Part shown: positions 58,474 through 64,000 of the stretch, piece after piece | How the letters are laid out: every line of letters begins with the position of its first letter | Numbering within the stretch: the stretch's first letter is position 1 | DNA from: Gemmiger formicilis | GTDB lineage: Bacteria > Bacillota > Clostridia > Oscillospirales > Ruminococcaceae | NCBI RefSeq assembly: GCF_024462815.1 | Contig: NZ_JANGCG010000007.1 | Span: forward strand, 1 to 64,000 | DNA length: 64,000 nt | Direction of reading: 5' to 3' | Program-made: the position numbers and the translations under genes | The notes under the pieces: generated by a model | The model's input: the letters and a program-made list of their open reading frames with translations, nothing else | The model's database searches: none | Told to the model about the DNA's origin: nothing

Positions 58474-60786
58474 ATGATGAATGAAGTAGAAACCAAACAG
58501 GAAGAAACCGCCGCTGCACAGAAGAAAAATCCGTGGCAGCGTCTGCCCAAGGGCGGCAAAATTGCCGTGATTGTGGTGGGCATCCTTGTGGTGCTGGCCG
58601 CTGTGGCGGCGCTGTACATAAACGGCAAGCTCGATTTGCTGCGCTACAATGACGGCAGCGTCAGCGAGATGGGCGACATCGGCGCGGAGGAGGACCAGGA
58701 TCTGGACGGAACCGGTCTGGCCCACACCGAAAGCGAGATGGAAATGCCCGAGGGCAGCCCCTTCTCGGATGATAACGTGCTGAACATCCTGCTGATTGGC
58801 ACCGATGAGCGCACCGAGGCCGTCAACGATGCCGACGCCTTCACCCATCTGAACCAGCTGGACGGCACCGAGGACACGACCGAATTCAGCGACAACGCCC
58901 GCGCCGACAGTATGATTCTCGTCTCGCTGGACATCAAGGACCACGTAATCCGCCTTGTCTCCATCGAGCGCGGCACCGGCGTGCCGATTCTGCTGGACGG
59001 CTACGAGGATCAGTATGACTGGATTACCCACACCTTCCGCTACGGCGGTGCCAAGCTGACGATGAAAACGGTGGAGGACTGCTTCAATGTGCAGGTTGAC
59101 CACTATGTGCGCGTCAACTTCAACTCCTTTGTCCAGATCGTGAACGCCGTGGGCGGCGTGGATATCGACATTACCGAGCAAGAGGCCAAGGCACTGAACT
59201 GGGAGGTGCCGTCCAACTCGATGCTGATTGTCAACCACGTGGACCCGGGCCCCAACCACTTTGACGGCTACACGGCGCTGCAGTATGCCCGCCTGCGCAA
59301 GATTGACAATGACTGGAAGCGCGTGGAGCGCCAGCGCACCGTCATCCAGGCGGTGCTCAACCAGATTCAGGACGCCAGCGTGGTCGAGCTGGACAATCTG
59401 CTCAACACCGTGCTGCCGCTGATTCAGACAAACTTTACCAAGAACGAGATTGCCGCGCTGCTGGTGCAGCTGCCGGGCTTCCTGGGGTGCGACGTACAGC
59501 AGCTCTCCATGCCGCTGCAGGGCACCTACGGCATCCGCACCGGCATGGATGACCGCCTGATGTATGACCCCGACTGGGCCGTGAACATCAAGGCGCTGCA
59601 GGACTTCCTCTACAATGACCAGACCGCCGAGGAGGTCATTGCCGCCACGCCGGAGACCGCCGCCGCCGAGGCCGCGGGTGAGCTGGTGATTGCCACCCGC
59701 GAAACCGCCGATGTGACCGACCCGGTGGAAAGCTACAACCAGAAATCTTTGCACCGCGTGGATATGACCTACCCGCTGGATGAATCTGACTTTGGCGAGG
59801 CCGACTACCGCGTTTTTGTGGCCGATACCGACAATATGCGCGGCAATGAGCTGCGTAAGGCGCTGATTGACAGGCTGTATACCGCCGGTGTGCGGGTGCT
59901 GGCCGTGCCCGATGGCGCCGCCGCGGGCGTGCTGCTGAATGACTACCTGCAGAACGGCAGCACCGAGAGCCTGAACGCCTATCTGGCCGTGCTGCCTGCA
60001 GAAAGCCGCGACAGCGCCCGCACCCTGTGGGAGTATGTCCGCACAAGCTATCCCCGCGTGTTCCGCGTGGCAGGGCTGGGGGCGGATGCCCGCAGTGCCA
60101 CCGCCGGCAAGGCGCTGAACGTGCTGGCCAACGCCAGCTACAGCACGCCGGAAACCGAGATCGCCGAGGCCGTGCAGGCCCTGCGCAGCGGTACCACCGC
60201 GGATGCAGTCTACTGGTTCAAGACCGCGATGACCAAGTACCCGCGCCAGATGGAACGCTTTTTCGGTGACAGCTATGCCACCGTGGCCCGCCTGTACTAC
60301 GCCATGCAGGGCACGCTGAACGTGAACAGCGATACCGAGCTGCTGACCTACGATGCCAAGCAGCTGCTGAAAACCTACAAGACCGAGGAAATCCTGATTT
60401 TTGCTGCGGAGGCGGACGCCCTGCAGACCGAGGGCAGCATGGCCAGCGCGCTGCAGGCCCAGCTGGATAAGGCCGATGACGGTGAAAAGGTCTGCTCGGT
60501 TGCCGCCGTGTACGGCAGCTGGAGCAACGCCGGGGACTTTACCCCCGATGATGCCGAGACGGCATGGGATGCGGACAGCATGACCGAGCTGCTGGGTGGG
60601 GATGCCTTGCGCGGCAAGGATATGCTGCTGGCGCTGGACGGTGAGGATAGCCCCTACCTGACCCGCCGCTGCCTGCTGCAAAATGACGATGCCCCCATGG
60701 GCGAGCTGGTGCAAAAACTGTTTGTTCTGGATAAAAATAACGCAGTAGTGGCAGAAACAGAAGAAGGCACTGCCGACGCGCAATAA
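58474..60786 (+). CDS. LytR-CpsA-Psr (LCP) family protein with long unknown C-terminal region
   Basis: LCP enzymes attach lipid-linked glycans such as teichoic acid or capsule to peptidoglycan. The 770-residue protein has a cytoplasmic tail, one membrane helix (about 28-49), an acidic linker, and the LCP domain (about 105-310) with NILLIGTDERTE, the Asp/Arg segment ADSMILVSLDIKDHVIRLVSIERGTGV, VNFNSFVQIVNAVGGVDIDI and HFDGYTALQYARLRKIDNDWKRVERQR. The part after about 400 adds some 370 residues of alpha/beta sequence (YRVFVADTDNMRGNELRKALIDRL, LytR_C-like at first) that I do not recognize. Usual LCP proteins have 300-500 residues. It may anchor the window's own exopolysaccharide. Confidence 0.92.
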   Translation: MMNEVETKQEETAAAQKKNPWQRLPKGGKIAVIVVGILVVLAAVAALYINGKLDLLRYNDGSVSEMGDIGAEEDQDLDGTGLAHTESEMEMPEGSPFSDDNVLNILLIGTDERTEAVNDADAFTHLNQLDGTEDTTEFSDNARADSMILVSLDIKDHVIRLVSIERGTGVPILLDGYEDQYDWITHTFRYGGAKLTMKTVEDCFNVQVDHYVRVNFNSFVQIVNAVGGVDIDITEQEAKALNWEVPSNSMLIVNHVDPGPNHFDGYTALQYARLRKIDNDWKRVERQRTVIQAVLNQIQDASVVELDNLLNTVLPLIQTNFTKNEIAALLVQLPGFLGCDVQQLSMPLQGTYGIRTGMDDRLMYDPDWAVNIKALQDFLYNDQTAEEVIAATPETAAAEAAGELVIATRETADVTDPVESYNQKSLHRVDMTYPLDESDFGEADYRVFVADTDNMRGNELRKALIDRLYTAGVRVLAVPDGAAAGVLLNDYLQNGSTESLNAYLAVLPAESRDSARTLWEYVRTSYPRVFRVAGLGADARSATAGKALNVLANASYSTPETEIAEAVQALRSGTTADAVYWFKTAMTKYPRQMERFFGDSYATVARLYYAMQGTLNVNSDTELLTYDAKQLLKTYKTEEILIFAAEADALQTEGSMASALQAQLDKADDGEKVCSVAAVYGSWSNAGDFTPDDAETAWDADSMTELLGGDALRGKDMLLALDGEDSPYLTRRCLLQNDDAPMGELVQKLFVLDKNNAVVAETEEGTADAQ

Positions 60787-60812
60787 ATTTTCAAAAAAAT
60801 TAAAAATAGCTG

Positions 60813-60841
60813 TTGACAAACGCCGACGGTTGTGGTATAAA
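60813..60841 (+). promoter_or_regulatory. Sigma-A promoter of the trp-type ABC operon
   Basis: TTGACA, a 17-base spacer and TATAAA lie 27 bp after the LCP stop and directly before the T-box leader. Confidence 0.85.
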
Positions 60842-60849
60842 TGCTTTAA

Positions 60850-61133
60850 ACCAATGAAGCGAAAGTAAAGCACACAGCGCAGTCACAGAGAGTCCCCGGT
60901 GCTGGGAAGGGGATACAAAGCGGGTCAGCATAATGGTTCGCGGAGGGCACGGGGAAAGAAGCACAGCTTTGAGTATCCGCTGACGGGCAGCTCCCGTTAC
61001 AGAGCAGGGGAATGTTGGTTCCCTACAGAGTGGCCGCGCTATAGATAATTGCACGGCAAGCAAGGTGGCACCACAGATTTGTTTTATCTGCCCTTGCACA
61101 GGAGATTTCCTGTGCAAGGGCAGTTTTGTTTTT
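60850..61133 (+). promoter_or_regulatory. T-box riboswitch, probably tryptophan
   Basis: Stem I begins with GAAGCGAAAGTA carrying the AGTA specifier-loop motif, then CAGAGAG and the GGTGCTGGGAA distal loop. GCGAA (60859-60863) pairs with TTCGC (60937-60941), which places TGG (60934-60936, Trp codon) as the specifier. The T-box core is AAGGTGGCACCAC (61062-61074). Its TGGC pairs with a GCCA end, i.e. discriminator G as in bacterial tRNA-Trp. The terminator is a 16-bp stem from CTGCCCTTGCACAGGA (61088-61103) with TTTTGTTTTT (61124-61133). Uncharged tRNA-Trp should allow read-through into the ABC genes. Confidence 0.92.
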
Positions 61134-61154
61134 GACTTGAGGGGAGAAGAAAAC

Positions 61155-61193
61155 ATGAAAATGAACCTGATGAAAGAACGATGGCAAGCCTGA
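61155..61193 (+). CDS. 12-residue leader ORF with a Trp codon
   Basis: MKMNLMKERWQA follows a strong GAGGGGAG site and ends 59 bp before trpX. A Trp codon lies three codons before the stop. It sits after the T-box terminator and just before a hairpin that ends at the trpX ribosome site, so it could couple translation to Trp supply. It could be chance; it is short. Confidence 0.45.
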   Translation: MKMNLMKERWQA

Positions 61194-61237
61194 ATTTGTA
61201 AAATGTCCGTTTCTGAAAAATCACAACTTTACAAATT
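61193..61237 (+). promoter_or_regulatory. Hairpin between leader ORF and trpX
   Basis: AATTTGTAAA (61193-61202) is the exact complement of TTTACAAATT (61228-61237), with a 25-nt loop. The first arm begins at the last base of the leader stop codon. The second ends two bases before AAGGAG of trpX. Confidence 0.6.
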
Positions 61238-61252
61238 TAAGGAGAAATTACC

Positions 61253-62284
61253 ATGAAAAAGTTCGTTGCTGTTCTGTCCGCCGCCGCTATGATGACCACG
61301 CTCGCCGCCTGCGGCTCCACCGCGGATACCACCGCCGTTTCGTCCGCTGCTTCTACTGAGACTTCCGCCGCTGCCGAGAGCACCGCCGGTGCCAAGAGCT
61401 ACAAAATTGCGATTGTCCAGCAGCTGGATCACGCCAGTCTGGATGAAATCCGCACGGCTGTCGAGGCCGAGCTGGACGCCAAGGCCGCCGAGAAGGGCAT
61501 TACGATTGAGTACAAGGACTTCAACGGCCAGAACGATGCCACCACGCTGAACCAGATCGGCACGCAGGTGGTTTCCGATGGCTATGATGCCGTTATCCCC
61601 ATCGCGACGCTGGCTGCCCAGTGCATGACCACCGCCTGCGAGAGCACCAAGACCCCGGTTATCTATGCCGCCATCAGCGACCCCGCCGCCGCTGACCTGA
61701 CCGATATTGACTACGTCACCGGTACTTCTGACGCGCTGAACACCCAGTCCATTATGGATATGATGTTCGCCGTCCAGCCCGAAATCAAGACGGTCGGCCT
61801 GCTCTACTCCAACTCCGAGGCCAACTCCGCCACCCCCATCGCTGAGGCTAAGGCGTATCTGGACGCCAAGGGCATTGCCTACGTGGAAAAGACCGGCAAC
61901 ACCAACGATGAAATTATGACCGCCGCCTCCAGTCTGGTGGGTCAGGTCGATGCCGTCTTTACCCCGACCGATAACGTGGTTATGGCTGCGGCTGCCGCAG
62001 TCTCCGACACGCTGACCAAGGGCGGCATCCCGTTCTACACCGGCGCGGACAGCTTCGTCACGGCAGGCGCCTTTGCAACCTGCGGCGTCAACTACACTGA
62101 GCTGGGCACCTACACCGCCGATATGGCGCTGGACGTGCTGGAAACCGGCACCGTACCCGCCTACCACGTTATGGACGGCGGCATCATCACCGTCAACACC
62201 GAGACCGCCGCTGCGCTGGGCATTGACTACAGCGCGTTCAACGAGCTGGCCGGTCAGGTTGTGGAGGTCACCACCGCAGAATAA
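61253..62284 (+). CDS. trpX: Tryptophan-type ABC transporter substrate-binding lipoprotein
   Basis: The 343-residue protein belongs to the ABC_sub_bind family (PF04392). It has a lipoprotein signal (MKKFVAVLSAAAMMTTLAACGS, Cys about 20), an Ala/Ser/Thr linker, then SYKIAIVQQLDHASLDEIRTAVEAEL and the two-lobe periplasmic-binding fold with LYSNSEANSATPIAEAKAYLDAKGI. The family is usually annotated for tryptophan/tyrosine, and the T-box with a Trp specifier and a G-discriminator match argues for tryptophan. The permease and ATPase follow. A terminator-like hairpin after the gene fits higher expression of this component. Confidence 0.9.
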   Translation: MKKFVAVLSAAAMMTTLAACGSTADTTAVSSAASTETSAAAESTAGAKSYKIAIVQQLDHASLDEIRTAVEAELDAKAAEKGITIEYKDFNGQNDATTLNQIGTQVVSDGYDAVIPIATLAAQCMTTACESTKTPVIYAAISDPAAADLTDIDYVTGTSDALNTQSIMDMMFAVQPEIKTVGLLYSNSEANSATPIAEAKAYLDAKGIAYVEKTGNTNDEIMTAASSLVGQVDAVFTPTDNVVMAAAAAVSDTLTKGGIPFYTGADSFVTAGAFATCGVNYTELGTYTADMALDVLETGTVPAYHVMDGGIITVNTETAAALGIDYSAFNELAGQVVEVTTAE

Positions 62285-62306
62285 ACCCACCTTATTAAAA
62301 GCATAG

Positions 62307-62334
62307 AGCAGGGCGGCCACTCCGCCCTGCTTTT
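62307..62334 (+). terminator. Attenuating hairpin between trpX and trpY
   Basis: A perfect 10-bp stem AGCAGGGCGG/CCGCCCTGCT (62307-62316 with 62322-62331) ends in a short T run (TTTTG). Partial termination would favour the binding protein. Confidence 0.7.
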
Positions 62335-62365
62335 GCAGATTCCAACAAGAGAGGAAGTCCCCCTT

Positions 62366-63283
62366 ATGTTTACCGTTGCCACTGTGCTGAACGCACTGGA
62401 GCTGGGATTCATCTATGCGCTGGTTGCTATGGCGCTGTTCCTCAGCTTCCGGGTGCTGAACATCGCCGATATGACCACCGACGGCAGCTTTACACTGGGC
62501 TGCGCCGTGTCGGCCACCGCCGCCGTGGCGGGCCACCCCTTCCTGGGGCTGCCGCTTGCCATGCTGGCGGGCGCGGCCGCAGGTTTTGTCACCGCGTTTT
62601 TGCAGACGAAGCTGGCTGTGCCGTCCATTCTGGCGGGCATCATCACCAACACGGGGCTGTACACCGTCAATCTGGCGGTTATGGGGTTCTCCTCCAACGT
62701 GCCCATGCTGAAAACGGTCACGGTCTTTACCGCGGCGCAGGGGCTTTTGGGGGACGCCGCCCCCTACAAGCTGATTGTGGCGGCGCTCATCACGGTGCTG
62801 GTCTGCGTGCTGTTGATTGCATTTCTGGGCACGCGGCTGGGGCTTTCCATCCGCGCCACCGGCGATAACCCCGATATGGTCCGCGCCTCGTCCATCAACA
62901 CGGCCTTCACCATCACGGTGGGGCTCTGCATCGCCAACGCCATGACGGCGCTGTCCGGCGCGGTACTGGCGCAGTACCAGCGCTCGGCGGATATCAACCT
63001 CGGCACCGGCATGGTGGTCATTGGTCTGGCGTCCCTCATCATCGGCGAGACCCTCTTTGGCCGCGGCGGTATGTGGGTCAAGGCCGTGGCCGCGGTGGCG
63101 GGCAGCATTATCTATCGCTTCATCATCGCGCTGGCCCTGCGTGCCAACGTCCCCTCGGAGTGCCTGAAGCTCATCTCTGCGGTGATCGTGGCGCTGGCCA
63201 TTGCCGCGCCGGCTCTCAAGGCGCGGATGGACTTCAAGCGCCGCCGTGCCAACGCCGGAAAGGAGGCGGCCCGCCATGCTTGA
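62366..63283 (+). CDS. trpY: Tryptophan-type ABC transporter permease
   Basis: The 305-residue permease of the LivH-like BPD_transp_2 family has about nine helices. It begins VLNALELGFIYALVAMALFLSFRVLNIADMTTDGSFTLGC and includes GTRLGLSIRATGDNPDMVRASSIN (about 165-188) with the coupling loop. The start at 62366 has GAGAGGAAG at good spacing; 11 more codons are open upstream. The end overlaps the ATPase start by 8 bp. Confidence 0.92.
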   Translation: MFTVATVLNALELGFIYALVAMALFLSFRVLNIADMTTDGSFTLGCAVSATAAVAGHPFLGLPLAMLAGAAAGFVTAFLQTKLAVPSILAGIITNTGLYTVNLAVMGFSSNVPMLKTVTVFTAAQGLLGDAAPYKLIVAALITVLVCVLLIAFLGTRLGLSIRATGDNPDMVRASSINTAFTITVGLCIANAMTALSGAVLAQYQRSADINLGTGMVVIGLASLIIGETLFGRGGMWVKAVAAVAGSIIYRFIIALALRANVPSECLKLISAVIVALAIAAPALKARMDFKRRRANAGKEAARHA

Positions 63284-64000
63284 TTTGCAGAATATCAGCA
63301 AGACCTTCAACCCCGGCACGGTCAATGAAAAAACCGCGCTGGAAGGTGTGAATCTCCACTTGAATGACGGTGACTTTGCCACGATTGTCGGATCCAACGG
63401 CGCGGGCAAGTCTACACTGTTCAACGCCATTGCGGGCGAATTCATCGCCGATACCGGCACCATCACGCTGGATGGGCAGGACATTACCTTCCTGCCGGAC
63501 TACAAACGCTCCAAGGCGATTGGCCGTATGTTCCAGGATCCGCTGCGCGGCACGGCCCCGCATATGACGATTGAAGAAAACCTTGCGCTCGCCTTCCTGC
63601 GGGCCTCGGGGCATACGTCCAGCTTCTCGCGCATCTCCAAAAAGGACCGTGAGCTCTTTGCGGAAAAGCTGTCCGCGCTGGGGCTGGGGCTGGAGGATAG
63701 AATGAAGCAGCCGGTGGGGCTGCTCTCCGGCGGGCAGCGGCAGGCGCTGACCCTGCTGATGGCCACCCTTGTCACGCCGAAGCTGCTGCTGCTGGATGAG
63801 CACACCGCCGCCCTTGACCCTGCCACGGCAGACAAGGTGCTGGAGCTGACGAAGAAAATTGTGGCCGAAAACCACCTGACCTGCCTGATGATTACCCACA
63901 ATATGCACGATGCCCTGACTTTGGGCAACCGCACGCTGATGATGGACCACGGCCATATTGTGCTGGACATCGGCGGCGAGGAGCGCGCCCACACCACCGT
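63276..64000 (+). CDS. trpZ: Tryptophan-type ABC transporter ATP-binding protein (partial, runs off window)
   Basis: The first 241 residues are present. Walker A is GSNGAGKST (about 39-47), the Q-loop FQDPLRG, the signature LSGGQRQALTLL (about 151), Walker B LLLLDEHTAALDP (about 174-186) with His in place of the usual Pro after Glu, and the switch His in MITHNMHDAL. It is of the LivF/LivG-like class. It overlaps trpY by 8 bp and continues past 64000. Confidence 0.93.
   Translation, partial: MLDLQNISKTFNPGTVNEKTALEGVNLHLNDGDFATIVGSNGAGKSTLFNAIAGEFIADTGTITLDGQDITFLPDYKRSKAIGRMFQDPLRGTAPHMTIEENLALAFLRASGHTSSFSRISKKDRELFAEKLSALGLGLEDRMKQPVGLLSGGQRQALTLLMATLVTPKLLLLDEHTAALDPATADKVLELTKKIVAENHLTCLMITHNMHDALTLGNRTLMMDHGHIVLDIGGEERAHTT

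Noticed and set aside
60961..60966. CAC (His) as the T-box specifier, by spacing to the UGAGU motif
   Set aside because: The T-box TGGC fits a discriminator G, not the C of tRNA-His, and the GCGAA/TTCGC helix instead places TGG in the loop.
1..64000. tRNA, rRNA or tmRNA genes
   Set aside because: No T-arm consensus followed by an acceptor pairing and no rRNA-like segment was found by eye. A tRNA scan would be decisive.

Overview
The window looks like the chromosome of a gut Clostridia member of the Oscillospiraceae/Ruminococcaceae type (Subdoligranulum, Gemmiger or Faecalibacterium relatives). The grounds are the high GC of the backbone, sigma-A promoters of the TTGNNN-17-TANAAT kind, a tryptophan T-box, MsmX-dependent style sugar ABC transporters without their own ATPase, a DUF6514-like small protein, and the Firmicutes gene order glmU-like/pth/SH3/mfd. 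This is inference from gene content; no rRNA or tRNA gene was seen.

1-14.9 kb is housekeeping backbone: a cytidylate-kinase-like/DUF308 pair, an NfeD-stomatin pair, a DUF523 gene, two tandem AI-2E-family permeases preceded by the 14-codon scar of a third, the glmU-like/pth/SH3/mfd operon, and a strongly codon-biased pyruvate phosphate dikinase.

14.9-36.6 kb is an accessory island. It begins with truncated mobile-element genes (primase N-terminus, parA) and ends with another (an HTH protein fused to the 3' end of a phosphopentomutase-like gene). Between them is an exopolysaccharide locus: priming sugar transferase, GT4, wecC, wecB, GT4, EpsG-like polymerase, GT2, DUF1919, pyruvyl transferase, Wzx flippase, F420-hydrogenase-beta-like Fe-S protein, GT2, phosphohexomutase and VanZ. 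wecB and wecC predict a ManNAcA-containing glycan. Its GC falls sharply in the middle. Two long G tracts (G11 with the gene currently out of frame, G9 in frame) suggest phase variation. About 600 bp of non-coding DNA with 99-bp inverted-repeat units follows the priming transferase, and an intrinsic-terminator-like hairpin lies inside the operon. An AT-rich two-gene module of unknown function follows (33.7-35.0 kb).

36.8-55.7 kb is a large glycan-utilization locus behind a strong promoter and a 13-bp-arm palindrome. It holds a Lpl/Ytc-type ABC importer (binding protein plus two permeases), a cytoplasmic heparinase II/III-like lyase, three Gfo/Idh/MocA oxidoreductases, two TIM-barrel sugar isomerases/epimerases, a DlgD/YiaK-type reductase, a dihydroorotate-dehydrogenase-like flavoprotein with two [4Fe-4S] sites, an ankyrin-GH43 fusion, a membrane-anchored AraC sensor-regulator, and a convergent MFS transporter beyond a MITE-like element. 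The enzyme set suggests import of uronic-acid-containing oligosaccharides followed by redox-dependent, partly non-hydrolytic breakdown.

55.7-64 kb returns to backbone: a DUF6514-like protein, an XRE regulator, a RodA/FtsW protein, a long LCP-family protein, and a T-box-controlled tryptophan-type ABC importer (trpX, trpY, partial trpZ) with a 12-codon leader ORF containing a Trp codon.
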